NCBI GenBank assembly: GCA_964485345.1
Contig: CAZAJB010000014.1
Span: 1 to 42,976, forward strand
DNA: 42,976 nt
Direction: 5' to 3'
Source of the DNA: UBA5420 sp964485345
GTDB lineage: Bacteria > Bacillota > Limnochordia > Darwinibacteriales > Darwinibacteriaceae
The translations under genes and the position numbers were made by a program. Position 1 is the stretch's first letter. Each line of letters opens with the position of its first letter. Below are positions 23,377 to 32,680 of the stretch, in pieces. The notes beneath the pieces are model-generated. The model made no database searches and had not been told where the DNA came from. It worked only from the letters and a program-made list of their open reading frames with translations.

Positions 23377-25092
23377 ATGATCAATCTGCGGAGAAACAAG
23401 GATCTTGCAGCCATGGAAGGGCGCCGCATCGGCCTTGACAACGTAATGACCGCTTTGGCCTTTGTACTGCTTTTAGTGATCGTAGTTATTCCAATTTCCA
23501 TGATTATCTATAATGCTTTTTTCCACGAAGGCAAGTTCACGTTTAATCTCATTGTCGATCAGCTCACTCGGAGTACCACGGTATCTTCTATGTGGAATAC
23601 GATCAAGATCGGAGGGCTAGTAACCCTCTTCGGAACAATCATGGGTGTTTTTTATGCCTGGCTCCTCGGTCGTAGCAACATCCCCGGTAAGAAGCTGATG
23701 CGGTCATTGTTTACAATCCCCTATATGTTCCCTCCGTTCTTAGGGGCTATGGCCTGGGATCTGCTGTTAAATGGTCGGTCAGGTTATCTTAATCGATGGT
23801 TGATGCAAACCTTCAATCTTTCATCGGCGCCACTGAACATCAATACCATTTGGGGCATCGTTTTTGTGGAAGTTTCCTACTATTTCCCCTTCGTATTTAT
23901 GCAGGTGGTGAGCGCCCTAGAGCGTATGGACCCCACATTAGAAGAGAGCGCTCGCATTGCTGGAGCAAAACAGGGAACAGTAATCCGCACCATCACCCTT
24001 CCCCTAGTCGTTCCTGCGATTTCTGCTGGCGCCTTGTTAATTCTCATTAGTTCGCTAGCGCACTTTGGCGTACCCGCTATCCTCGGGTTCTCCCAAGGAA
24101 TCTTCACCTTGCCCACCCGGATCTTTGCCGTCATTTCGCGGTCGGGAGGTAGTTTCGACGGTATTCGCCAAGCCGCTGCCCTTTCCATTTTGTTGGTCGT
24201 TGTGGTCGCCCTGGCTCTTTTGCTCCAAAGAAAAGTGCTTTCCTCTGGAGGCTACGACATCATCAAGGGCAAGAGTATGCGCCCTACACTGATCAACTTG
24301 CGTGGTGCACGTATTCCACTGTTTATCTTGGCCTTGGTCACCCTGGGTGTTATCGTGGCCGTTCCACTGGTCATGATCTTCTTGGTGGGTTTGGTCAGAG
24401 CCTATGGTTTACCACTCATACCTGCCAACCTTACCCTAGCAAACTACGCCAGGATCTTCACCACAAGCGGCACCTTAGATTCTATTAGAAACTCGCTCAT
24501 CCTGGCCATCAGCGCGGGTATTATCAGTATGACTCTGGGAACATTAATTGCTTATGTGGTGCAGAAAATCAAACCGAAAGGAACCGGGGTGTTGGAGATT
24601 CTCTCCATCTTACCATACTCCATTCCCGGAACTGTCTTGGCCATTGGTGTTATTTTGGCTTGGTCTGGGAGCCTTGGGATCAATCTATACAATACCATCT
24701 GGATCATTTTGGTTGCGTATATTGCCAGGTACCTCTCCTTCTCCATGAAGACCTCATCGGCAGCTTTGTTGCAGGTGCACCCGTCGCTAGAAGAAGCGGC
24801 TCGGACCTGCGGTGCCACCCATACGGAAAGTTTAAAGGATATTACCCTACCCCTCATTCGGCCGGCCATGATTTCTGGATTCTTCCTGATTTTCTTGCCG
24901 GCGATGCGTGAGGTAACCACATCAGTCTTGCTGTATGGCCCTTACACTCGTACCCTCGGTGTGCAGATTTACTCCCTACGGGATGCTGGTATGATGCCGC
25001 AAGCTGCAGCTTTAGGTTCAGTAGCCATTGTATTGATTATTGTGATTAACGCCATTGTCAGTGCCGTGACTGCGGATCGGAAGGGGGTTTAA
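23377..25092 (+). CDS. ABC importer permease, two transmembrane domains fused
   Basis: 571 residues with about twelve helices in two homologous halves. Each half has an EAA coupling loop: EESARIAGAKQGTVIRTITL near residue 190 and EEAARTCGATHTESLKDITL near residue 470. This is the FbpB/PhnU-like fused permease layout of ferric iron, thiamine and 2-aminoethylphosphonate importers. The two halves would present two different surfaces to the two different ATPases of the operon. GGGAGGG lies nine bases before the ATG, and the next ATPase gene starts three bases after the stop. Confidence 0.92.
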   Translation: MINLRRNKDLAAMEGRRIGLDNVMTALAFVLLLVIVVIPISMIIYNAFFHEGKFTFNLIVDQLTRSTTVSSMWNTIKIGGLVTLFGTIMGVFYAWLLGRSNIPGKKLMRSLFTIPYMFPPFLGAMAWDLLLNGRSGYLNRWLMQTFNLSSAPLNINTIWGIVFVEVSYYFPFVFMQVVSALERMDPTLEESARIAGAKQGTVIRTITLPLVVPAISAGALLILISSLAHFGVPAILGFSQGIFTLPTRIFAVISRSGGSFDGIRQAAALSILLVVVVALALLLQRKVLSSGGYDIIKGKSMRPTLINLRGARIPLFILALVTLGVIVAVPLVMIFLVGLVRAYGLPLIPANLTLANYARIFTTSGTLDSIRNSLILAISAGIISMTLGTLIAYVVQKIKPKGTGVLEILSILPYSIPGTVLAIGVILAWSGSLGINLYNTIWIILVAYIARYLSFSMKTSSAALLQVHPSLEEAARTCGATHTESLKDITLPLIRPAMISGFFLIFLPAMREVTTSVLLYGPYTRTLGVQIYSLRDAGMMPQAAALGSVAIVLIIVINAIVSAVTADRKGV

Positions 25093-25095
25093 GGC

Positions 25096-26205
25096 ATGGC
25101 CCAAGTACAAGTTCAACTAAAAAACGTCACAAAACGCTTTGTCACCAAGACTCTGGGGGATATTGTAGCGGTAGATAACTTCAACTTTGAAGTGTACGAA
25201 GGTGAATGTTTTTCGATTCTCGGCCCTTCGGGCTGCGGTAAAACAACAGCTTTGCGGATGATTGCCGGTTTTGAGGATCTGACGGAGGGCGAAATCCATT
25301 TGGGCGGGCGGCCTGTTTCTAGCAGTAGAGACAACCTCTATATTCCCCCCGAAGCGAGAGACTTAGGCATGGTGTTCCAGGCCTTTGCCGTTTGGCCCCA
25401 CAAAAATGTCTTCGAAAATGTGGCCTATCCTTTGCGGATCAAGAAAGTACCCCGCCAAGAGCTGGAAAGGCGAGTGAAAGAAGCACTGCACCATACGAGT
25501 CTCACGGGACTCGAAAAAACGTATCCCTCGGATCTCTCAGGAGGCCAGCAACAAAGGATTGCTCTAGCTCGCTCTATTGTGACGAATCCTAAGGTGATGC
25601 TCCTTGACGAGCCGCTCTCGAACCTTGATCCGCACCTGCGCGAAACGATGCGCTTTGAACTTAAGGAACTGCAACGTAAGTTCGGGTTTACGATTATCTT
25701 TGTAACCCACGATCAATCGGAAGCCATGGCCATCTCTGACCGGATGCTTGTAGCTGATATGGGTAAGATCATGCAAATTGACACGCCAGAAAACCTGTAT
25801 AATCGGCCCATTAATCGCTTTGTCCACAGCTTCTTAGGGGAGAGCACATTCTTGAATGTGATCATCAAGGATGGTAAGGCGTATGCCAAGGGAGATATGG
25901 AACATCCGCTCGACCTAGAGGTGCCACCCCATGCTGACCCAGAAATGATTATGGCCACCCGTCCTAATGCCATTGAACTCACAGCCGACACGGGCTATCA
26001 GACTCACGTGCAAACCAGGATCTTCTTAACAGATCGCACGGAGTATGTTGTTCCCATCGGCGATCAGACTCTCAAAGTCCAAACGCCTCACCGCACCACC
26101 TTCTCCCAAGGGGAAAGCTGTAGTGTTCGCTTTGTGGAACCAATGTGGTATCCGGTGGAGGACGCGGAAGCCGAGAAAGAACGTCAACGCCGACAGTTGA
26201 TCTAA
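25096..26205 (+). CDS. ABC importer ATP-binding protein (second of two)
   Basis: 369 residues, intact: Walker A GPSGCGKTT, Q-loop VFQAFAVWPHK, signature LSGGQQQR, Walker B VMLLDEP and H-loop VTHDQ. It has a TOBE-like C-terminal region (MATRPNAIELTADTGYQTHV). It is clearly different in sequence from the ATPase at 22289-23371 but of the same subfamily. It is the last gene of the importer operon, which ends at the bidirectional terminator at 26255. Confidence 0.92.
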   Translation: MAQVQVQLKNVTKRFVTKTLGDIVAVDNFNFEVYEGECFSILGPSGCGKTTALRMIAGFEDLTEGEIHLGGRPVSSSRDNLYIPPEARDLGMVFQAFAVWPHKNVFENVAYPLRIKKVPRQELERRVKEALHHTSLTGLEKTYPSDLSGGQQQRIALARSIVTNPKVMLLDEPLSNLDPHLRETMRFELKELQRKFGFTIIFVTHDQSEAMAISDRMLVADMGKIMQIDTPENLYNRPINRFVHSFLGESTFLNVIIKDGKAYAKGDMEHPLDLEVPPHADPEMIMATRPNAIELTADTGYQTHVQTRIFLTDRTEYVVPIGDQTLKVQTPHRTTFSQGESCSVRFVEPMWYPVEDAEAEKERQRRQLI

Positions 26206-26254
26206 CGGGGTCGGTCGAATGTCACTGTAATCCAAATGACGAAAGCAAACAAAG

Positions 26255-26304
26255 AAAAACCTTGCCAAGTGCTACGGCTTAGTGCACCAGCAAGGTTTTT
26301 TCTT
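26255..26304. terminator. Bidirectional terminator
   Basis: AAAAACCTTGC (26255-26265) pairs with GCAAGGTTTTT (26290-26300); A-rich and T-rich flanks make it work on both strands. It closes the importer operon (plus) and the AraC-type regulator gene (minus), and overlaps the stop of the latter. Confidence 0.85.
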
Positions 26305-28375
26305 ATGGATTTTCACCTCGTGCCTGCGTTTGAAACTCTTTGGGAGTGATACCCACCAGTTCCTTAAAGACAACGAAAAAATACTTGTTGTTGGGAAAGC
26401 CTACGCGGGAAGCGATCTCCTTGACTGAGTCAGACGTTTCTAGCAGCAAGCGCTTGGCGTTTTCAATACGGGTTCGCTTCAGTGCTTCACCGATGGAGAT
26501 GCCGGCACTCTCCCGATACAGCCTCCCGAGGTATACGGCGTTCATACCCATTTCATCGGCAATACTTTGGGCCGAAAGATTATCGTCCTTGTAGCCAACT
26601 GTGATGCGTTCATCGATTTTCGCGGCCAACTGCTGGAGGTGGTTCTTCCTCAGGTCAACTTGCCCAGCGACAATCCGGCCGAAGATTGTATCAAGGAGTT
26701 GGTGCAGCTCAGCCACATCCTCTAGATGATCAAAGAGATTTGGCACATTGGGCAAGGGCTCCAGGCCCAGTTCGCTCTGCATGGTGTTGAGATATTTGAG
26801 GATATACCTCGTATAGAAGCGAAAGTCATTAAAGTTGGCGTCACGGATCTTCTCAAAAATCCCCTTCCAGATCGCTCTTGCTTCGTCAAGATCTCCTGCT
26901 CGTAGGGAGCTGAAAAGCGGTTCCGCATCCTGCGTGGCAAAATCCAGGGGTGAATGGTAGGTCGTCGTTAAGGTTTCAGAGAGTACTTGCTGCCCTGGAT
27001 ACAAGAAGCGCTGTTGCCATAAGTCCAAGAGATTTCCGTAGCATTGGGCCAATTCGCTCGCTGAATCCCTTGCTTTCCCGTATAGACAGCGGGCTTGGGT
27101 GGCATTCGTTATGTGCAGGCAAAGCTCCAGCATCCGCTCGCTGTCCTCGCTGCCTACGATCACAGCACATCCAAAGGAAATGAGTGCAGTCAGTGAAGGC
27201 AAACTCGTAAAGGCCCCAACCACGTCGCGAATAGCCTCAGAATCCGAAGAAGCAACAAGAATAAGCACAGCAGGGTAGCTGATGTCATCCATCTCTTCGC
27301 CCTGTAAGATGCCATCCATCCGTTTTGTGAGTTGCTGCTCCATTTTGCCTTCCAGCAAGCGGTCTACTTGTTGAACCACGTCTTCATCCGCGTTACCATC
27401 CTTCTGGAGTGCCTCGCGAATAGCCTTGAAGGGGAGGTAGAACGCAAACAGAGTATACAGGGCACCACCCATCAAGATGGCCGAGACAACCGTTAGCAAA
27501 CCCACGACAGAGTTGCGCACTTTTGCCAAGCCAGGTAAGATGGTATCGGTCTCAAAAGCTCTAAGGTAATAACCCCCTAGGTTGGTTAGTTCAGAGTACA
27601 TCCAACCACTCTTGCTTCCACGTTCTAAGATAAAGCCGTCCCCACTATCGTTTTCAAAGCGTTCAAGCAGAGTGGGCCAGATTTTCTTCACTTTCTCGGT
27701 GAGCGAGTTATCGCTCGCTACCAAGATCTCCCCTTCGCTGCTGACAACTACGCTATTTTGTTCCGAGGACATGCCCAGCAGGTGCTTTTCATACCACGAG
27801 GCTTGCACATTGAGCAACAGGGACCCACTATCTGGCATGTTGGACTCAAAGAATAAGAAAGAATATGTGTCGCCATCGGCCGTCTGCCGCCTTGTTGGTC
27901 CTGTGGAGCCGTGCTTTGCTTGCGCCTCCATCAGCTCGAAGGTAGATCGATCCTGATAACGCTGGCTGGCATTGCCGATATGGTGGCCATCTGACGCATA
28001 AATCGTGTCGGAGTTGGAATTGTAGATGATTGCACTGGATAGAAAGGTACTACTGCTGACGCGCTGCCCTAGATCCCTGAAACCCGAAACTCGTTCGGCG
28101 TTGGTGAGAGAGTCGTTCGTACGCAATTTTGTCAGGGAAGCGGAGTAGAACATCTGCATGGAGGTATTGCGAATGACTTCCAGGAGAGCGCCAGAAATGA
28201 TATCCACCTGCTGCACAAACTCGTTGTTCATCTGGGCAAGCGACTGGATGAGCGAGCGTTGGGAAAGTTGGAAGAAGACTAAGAGCAAACTCAGGAGGAT
28301 CGTTGTCACTAGAAGAACGATGGTGGCTTTGCGCGAAAATGAACTCTGGAATAGCCTGATCTTTGGCCAGTGCAT
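26303..28375 (-). CDS. Membrane-bound AraC-type transcription regulator with extracellular sensor
   Basis: 690 residues. A helix near 17-38 (ATIVLLVTTILLSLLLVFFQ) and a second near 285-310 bracket an extracellular dCache-like sensor. A central cytoplasmic region (about 330-570) resembles the linker of YesN/CdaR-like regulators. The C terminus (about 590-685) is an AraC helix-turn-helix pair: SAQSIADEMGMNAVYLGRLY and VKEIASRVGFPNNKYFFVVF. Proteins of this layout sense a ligand outside the cell and activate a neighbouring transporter operon without a separate kinase. It faces the two-ATPase importer, so a regulatory link to it is likely but inferred. Its ATG has only a distant ribosome-binding site. 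Confidence 0.85.
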   Translation of the reverse strand: MHWPKIRLFQSSFSRKATIVLLVTTILLSLLLVFFQLSQRSLIQSLAQMNNEFVQQVDIISGALLEVIRNTSMQMFYSASLTKLRTNDSLTNAERVSGFRDLGQRVSSSTFLSSAIIYNSNSDTIYASDGHHIGNASQRYQDRSTFELMEAQAKHGSTGPTRRQTADGDTYSFLFFESNMPDSGSLLLNVQASWYEKHLLGMSSEQNSVVVSSEGEILVASDNSLTEKVKKIWPTLLERFENDSGDGFILERGSKSGWMYSELTNLGGYYLRAFETDTILPGLAKVRNSVVGLLTVVSAILMGGALYTLFAFYLPFKAIREALQKDGNADEDVVQQVDRLLEGKMEQQLTKRMDGILQGEEMDDISYPAVLILVASSDSEAIRDVVGAFTSLPSLTALISFGCAVIVGSEDSERMLELCLHITNATQARCLYGKARDSASELAQCYGNLLDLWQQRFLYPGQQVLSETLTTTYHSPLDFATQDAEPLFSSLRAGDLDEARAIWKGIFEKIRDANFNDFRFYTRYILKYLNTMQSELGLEPLPNVPNLFDHLEDVAELHQLLDTIFGRIVAGQVDLRKNHLQQLAAKIDERITVGYKDDNLSAQSIADEMGMNAVYLGRLYRESAGISIGEALKRTRIENAKRLLLETSDSVKEIASRVGFPNNKYFFVVFKELVGITPKEFQTQARGENP

Positions 28376-28557
28376 GACAGAATATCACCATCCTTCCCCT
28401 TAGTTCATGCAGTTCTGTAGCTCTTGGCCGAATCCTCTTTTCAAGGCTGTCACTTTCTCTGATACCCTTCCCCAGAAATTACGGGTAAATGTGTAATGCA
28501 GTCCACCTGTTTCCGTATTAACGGGTAACAACCGATATGAAAAAGGAGGAGACAAGA

Positions 28558-28770
28558 GTGGAAGACAAGAAGTTGCTGGGTTCATTGAACCCCAATAACG
28601 AAGAGCTCACCGCAGGAGAACTAAGTGACGTAGCAGGCGGCTTGCCAGAGCGCAAGCTACCCCCATGGCATTGTCCAAAATGTGGTTGCACAAGAGTACT
28701 AAATTTGGGCGGAGACCACTATCGATGCGCAATGCCAACGTGTAAGCATGACTTTTTGAAGAATTGGTAG
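28558..28770 (+). CDS. Double-glycine leader peptide with zinc-ribbon-like core
   Basis: 70 residues from GTG 28558. AAGGAGGAG lies six bases before this GTG, while the ATG at 28537 has none, so the shorter form is preferred. Residues 1-28 look like a bacteriocin-type leader ending NEELTAGELSDVAGG (Gly27-Gly28). The core of 42 residues carries Cys39, Cys42, Cys44, Cys57 and Cys62 (WHCPKCGCTRVLN, then HYRCAMPTCKHDF), a zinc-ribbon-like pattern. It is alone on its strand, with a hairpin terminator after it and the AraC-type gene diverging upstream. The C39 exporter at 9599-11773 could process it. Function unknown; the leader call is well supported by motif alone. Confidence 0.7.
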   Translation: MEDKKLLGSLNPNNEELTAGELSDVAGGLPERKLPPWHCPKCGCTRVLNLGGDHYRCAMPTCKHDFLKNW

Positions 28771-28888
28771 GCGATGCTCGGCTTGTACAAAGGTAGGAAT
28801 ATACATAGACGCTTGGCCGCGAAAAAGTGACAGCCCAGGCAGGCACAACGCAAACGAGCGAGTGGAGTTATCCCTCGCTATGATCGAA

Positions 28889-28920
28889 CAAGCTCCTTGG
28901 CCTTCGGACCAGGGAGCTTG
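28889..28920 (+). terminator. Terminator after the double-glycine peptide gene
   Basis: CAAGCTCCTTGG pairs with CCAGGGAGCTTG (one G-T pair) around an 8-nt loop, followed by CTTTGTC. It lies about 120 bp after the stop at 28770. Confidence 0.6.
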
Positions 28921-29017
28921 CTTTGTCAGGCCATGCAGTTCTCACACATTCGGACATCTTCGCAGGAGTTGCAGACGTCTTACCCACGACGAGGAGTACT
29001 TCCCCGTCACCTCCCGT

Positions 29018-29056
29018 TAGGAAAAGCCCCCGCGCTGCAAAGCACGAGGGCTAAAA
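29018..29056 (-). terminator. Terminator of the M18 aminopeptidase gene
   Basis: On the minus strand AGCCCTCGTGC pairs imperfectly with GCGCGGGGGCT and is followed by TTTTCC. It lies directly after the stop at 29062. Confidence 0.6.
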
Positions 29057-29061
29057 ATCAT

Positions 29062-30462
29062 CTAAGCTTCTTGGAAAAAGGCTCGGTAGCCACGCATGGC
29101 CTCATAGATATCAGCTTTGCTGGCGACTTCCCAAGGAGCGTGCATGTTATGGACTGGGACTCCGCAGTCTACGACATCCATACCGTATTCAGCGAGGATG
29201 TAGGCAATGGTGCCCCCGCCTCCTTGATCGACTTTTCCGAGTTCCGAAGTTTGCCAGGTCACATTATGCTTATCCATCAGCCCCCGCATTTCTGCTATGA
29301 ACTCGGGGTTGGCATCATTACTGCCACCTTTACCCCTGACACCGGTGTATTTATTGAACGAAAGTCCTTTGCCAAGGTAAGCAGAGTTTTTGGCCTCGGT
29401 TACGGATGCATAATTGGGGTCGTAAGCGGCACTCACATCGGCTGATAGCATTTTTGACTTGGCAAGACATCTTCTCAGCTTAAGCTCGCTATAATCACCG
29501 GTCATATTCATCACTTCAGCCATGGCGTTTTCGAAGAATTTCGATGTCATACCGGTTGCACCAACGCTGCCGATTTCTTCTTTGTCTACCATCAAAGCCA
29601 CGCAGGTCTTGTCGGGCTTCTGTATATCAAGGATGGCCTGAAAGGCGGTATAGGCACAGACTCTATCGTCATGACCATAGGCCATGACCATGCTTTGGTC
29701 GAAACCATAGTCACGGGCCTTGCCAGCAGGTACTGCCTCTAGCTCTGCAGAAACGAAGTCTTCCTCCGTGATTCCATATTTGTCGTTCAGTAGTCTGAGA
29801 ATGTTCTTCTTAACCCGATCTTTGTCATCTTTATCGCCAAGGGGCATGCTGCCTACGGTGATGTTTAGGTCTTCACCGTCAATGGCTTGCGACATTTTTT
29901 TGTCCATCTGATCCTTCGAGAGGTGGATCAAGAGATCAGATACGCCCACCACTGGGTCATTGTCATCTTCGCCGATGACTACATTGACTGCCGTACCATC
30001 TTTTTTGACTACGACTCCGTGAATAGCGAGGGGGGTGGTCACCCATTGGTACTTCTTGATTCCTCCGTAATAATGGGTTTTGAGCATGGCTAATCCAGCG
30101 TCTTCGTATAATGGATTTTGTTTCAAGTCGAGCCTAGGCGAATCTACATGCGCTCCTACAATCCGTAGACCCTTTTCTAAGGGTTCACTGCCGATGACGA
30201 AAAGGGCAAGTGCCTTCTGGGCTGTCACGGTGTAGATCCTATCACCTGGTTGCACATGGTGTCCCTTGTCTATGAGGGTGTCGAGGCCTACAAATCCCTG
30301 CTGTTCAGCAACACGAATGAATTCTATGATGCATTCTCGTTCTGTCTTGCATGTGGAGACAAAATCCTTATAACCTTCAGAGAAAGCCAGTAACTGTTCG
30401 GTAGCTTCTTCAGAGTGGTTATCCCATACATATCCGTATACCTTTTCTAAACTCGCAGTCAA
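29062..30462 (-). CDS. M18 family aminopeptidase
   Basis: About 466 residues of a cytoplasmic, two-zinc metallo-aminopeptidase (M18, aspartyl/aminopeptidase I group). Metal-site motifs are all present: GAHVDSPRLDLK, YGHDDRVCAYT, VDKEEIGSVGATG with the catalytic Glu-Glu, SADVSAAYDPN and PVHNMHAPWE. It trims N-terminal residues from peptides, usually as a dodecamer. TTG at 30462 is preferred because AAAGGAG lies ten bases upstream, while the ATG at 30486 has no such site; the extra eight residues (MLQRRAIG) look unlike coding sequence. It is not clearly in an operon. Confidence 0.9.
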   Translation of the reverse strand: MTASLEKVYGYVWDNHSEEATEQLLAFSEGYKDFVSTCKTERECIIEFIRVAEQQGFVGLDTLIDKGHHVQPGDRIYTVTAQKALALFVIGSEPLEKGLRIVGAHVDSPRLDLKQNPLYEDAGLAMLKTHYYGGIKKYQWVTTPLAIHGVVVKKDGTAVNVVIGEDDNDPVVGVSDLLIHLSKDQMDKKMSQAIDGEDLNITVGSMPLGDKDDKDRVKKNILRLLNDKYGITEEDFVSAELEAVPAGKARDYGFDQSMVMAYGHDDRVCAYTAFQAILDIQKPDKTCVALMVDKEEIGSVGATGMTSKFFENAMAEVMNMTGDYSELKLRRCLAKSKMLSADVSAAYDPNYASVTEAKNSAYLGKGLSFNKYTGVRGKGGSNDANPEFIAEMRGLMDKHNVTWQTSELGKVDQGGGGTIAYILAEYGMDVVDCGVPVHNMHAPWEVASKADIYEAMRGYRAFFQEA

Positions 30463-30694
30463 TCCTATCGCTCTCCTTTGCAGCATCGATAATGTCTAGT
30501 CATAACTCATGTTACCACTTGAGCAATGAAGATGAAAGGTCTATTTGCCCACGGCCATCGTTCCTTTTTGTAGACGAATTCGCCGTAATGATCCGTCTCA
30601 CCCTACCTATAAAGATCGTTTCAAGAGGATTTTGCTCCTAATAAACGAAACCCAATTAAAGGGATGATATGGAAAGCCAAGGGGGAATTCTGTG

Positions 30695-32680
30695 ATGATC
30701 AACATCGCAACACTCAAGGAAGCTTTAGCAAACTACAAGAAGGACTTCGTTGCTAAAGTGTGGGGCGAAGAGAAGTACAAGTGGCAGGCTGTACAGCATT
30801 TTCAGGAGCATTGGGATATTGATGCAGTAGATTTTCCGGAAATGTTTAGACAAGCCACTGACAAGACAGGTAACTTGCTAGCTTCAAGCCACAACTATCC
30901 AAGAGCTATGATCCAGAAGTTTGCCCAGGCCGATCCAGAAGCCACTAAGTCAATGTTTCTAAGTCTTTATGACGAAAGCAAAGATCTAACGTCTAGGGTC
31001 GAGGAGTTCATAGCAGAAGCTAATGCAATCAGAGAAAAGTACAGTGACGGTACATGGCACAATCACTGGCAGGACGCCAACTCCGTCAGCACCTACCTCT
31101 GGCTGCGGTACCCAGACCAGTATTACATCTACAAATACTCTGAGTGCCGTGCGGTTGCACAAGCACTAGACAGCGATTTTGTTCCCAAAAAAGGGGCAGG
31201 CACAATTAACCTAGTCAGAGGCTTTGAACTCTACAATCGAATCTGTGACGAGTTGTCCCAAGACGAAGGACTAGCCACACTATTACACTCGGTCTTGGAT
31301 GCTAGCTGCTACCCAGATCCTGCTCTGAAGACCTTAACAATTGATGTCTGTTTTTATATAAGCCGCGTCCACTCAGAAAAGTCCAAGGGCTCCAATCGCA
31401 AGTATTGGTGGCTTGTGGCAAGTCCAGACAGATGGTCTCTGTCGCGACTTGCTGTCGGGGACACTCAGGATTATGCACTATACAATGCAGACAAGAGCAA
31501 ACGTAAGTATTTTCGCAACCTCCATGATGCTAAAGCCGGAGACCTAGTGGTCGGATACGAGTCTAGCCCTGTGAAGAAAGTTATTGCCCTTGGGGAGATT
31601 ACGGATAACGATGGAACACGCGTCCACTTTAGAAAGACCGAGGACTTACACAATCCCATCGCTTATGCAACGATCACCAGCGATCCAGATTTAGCAGGTA
31701 TGGAGTGTCTTCCTGCAAATATGCAAGCCAGTTTGTTCAAGCTCACCAAGAATGAATATGATCATCTCATCGACCTGATTCGCGCGGAGAATCCGCTTCC
31801 TATAAAGAATGGCGTCAAGTCCTACTCCAAAGAGTGTTTCTTAAGTGAGGTTTACATGGCCGAGAACGACTTCGACACCTTAGTTTCGCTACTTAAGAGA
31901 AAACAAAACCTGATCTTAGAAGGACCCCCTGGGGTCGGCAAAACGTTTGCAGCAACACGCCTTGCCTATGCTATGATGGGCGAAAAGCGGCATAGCAATA
32001 TCGAGTTCGTCCAGTTCCACCAAAACTACTCCTACGAGGACTTTGTGATGGGCTACAAACCAGGAGAAAAACGGTTTGAATTGGAGTATGGTGTTTTCTA
32101 TAACTTCTGTAAAAAAGCCGATGGTAAAGGCGAGCCATTCTTCTTCATTATCGATGAAATCAACCGCGGCAATATGAGTAAGATCTTTGGCGAGCTCTTG
32201 ATGCTGATTGAAAAAGACTATCGAGGTACCGAGGCGACGCTGGCTTATAACAAGACCCCATTTTCGGTCCCCAAGAACGTGTATATCATCGGGATGATGA
32301 ACACAGCAGATCGCAGCCTGGCCATGATCGATTATGCCCTGCGCAGACGGTTTAGCTTCTACAAGATGGAGCCGCAGTTCGATTCACAAGGTTTTCGAGA
32401 CTACCAGGCCAGTCTGGGCAATGATACCTTTGATACACTCATTGAGCAAATCAAAAAACTAAACAAAAAGATTGTTGCTGACGACTCCCTCGGTAAAGGC
32501 TTTTGCATCGGTCATAGCTATTTCTGTAACCAAGAAAAGTGTACTGAGGAGCAGATGGACGTTTGGATGAAGGAAGTCGTCGAGCATGATATTTTGCCGA
32601 TGCTAAGTGAGTACTGGTTCGATGAAGAGACTACTCTACAGGAGTGGCAGAACAGCTTGCGCAGTGTCTTCAATGACTAG
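30695..32680 (+). CDS. mcrB: McrB-type restriction GTPase with EVE-like modified-base domain
   Basis: 661 residues from ATG 30695, nine bases after AAGGGGG; a GTG one codon earlier is possible. Residues 1-200 are a helical N-terminal region of unknown family. Residues about 237-370 resemble an EVE/PUA-like domain (YWWLVASPDRWSLSRLAVGD, then AGDLVVGYESSPVKKVIALG), a fold that reads modified bases. Residues about 390-661 are the McrB AAA+ motor: Walker A GPPGVGKT (410-417), Walker B IIDEINRG (Asp487) and the McrB signature MNTADRS, with arginine finger RRRF. It forms a type IV, modification-dependent restriction system with the nuclease encoded next to it. The stop overlaps the mcrC start by 8 nt. 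Confidence 0.9.
   Translation: MINIATLKEALANYKKDFVAKVWGEEKYKWQAVQHFQEHWDIDAVDFPEMFRQATDKTGNLLASSHNYPRAMIQKFAQADPEATKSMFLSLYDESKDLTSRVEEFIAEANAIREKYSDGTWHNHWQDANSVSTYLWLRYPDQYYIYKYSECRAVAQALDSDFVPKKGAGTINLVRGFELYNRICDELSQDEGLATLLHSVLDASCYPDPALKTLTIDVCFYISRVHSEKSKGSNRKYWWLVASPDRWSLSRLAVGDTQDYALYNADKSKRKYFRNLHDAKAGDLVVGYESSPVKKVIALGEITDNDGTRVHFRKTEDLHNPIAYATITSDPDLAGMECLPANMQASLFKLTKNEYDHLIDLIRAENPLPIKNGVKSYSKECFLSEVYMAENDFDTLVSLLKRKQNLILEGPPGVGKTFAATRLAYAMMGEKRHSNIEFVQFHQNYSYEDFVMGYKPGEKRFELEYGVFYNFCKKADGKGEPFFFIIDEINRGNMSKIFGELLMLIEKDYRGTEATLAYNKTPFSVPKNVYIIGMMNTADRSLAMIDYALRRRFSFYKMEPQFDSQGFRDYQASLGNDTFDTLIEQIKKLNKKIVADDSLGKGFCIGHSYFCNQEKCTEEQMDVWMKEVVEHDILPMLSEYWFDEETTLQEWQNSLRSVFND

Noticed and set aside
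28479..28530. Two ACGGGTAA strings 40 bp apart upstream of the double-glycine peptide, as an operator pair
   Set aside because: Only eight shared bases with no symmetry; too short to support a binding-site claim.
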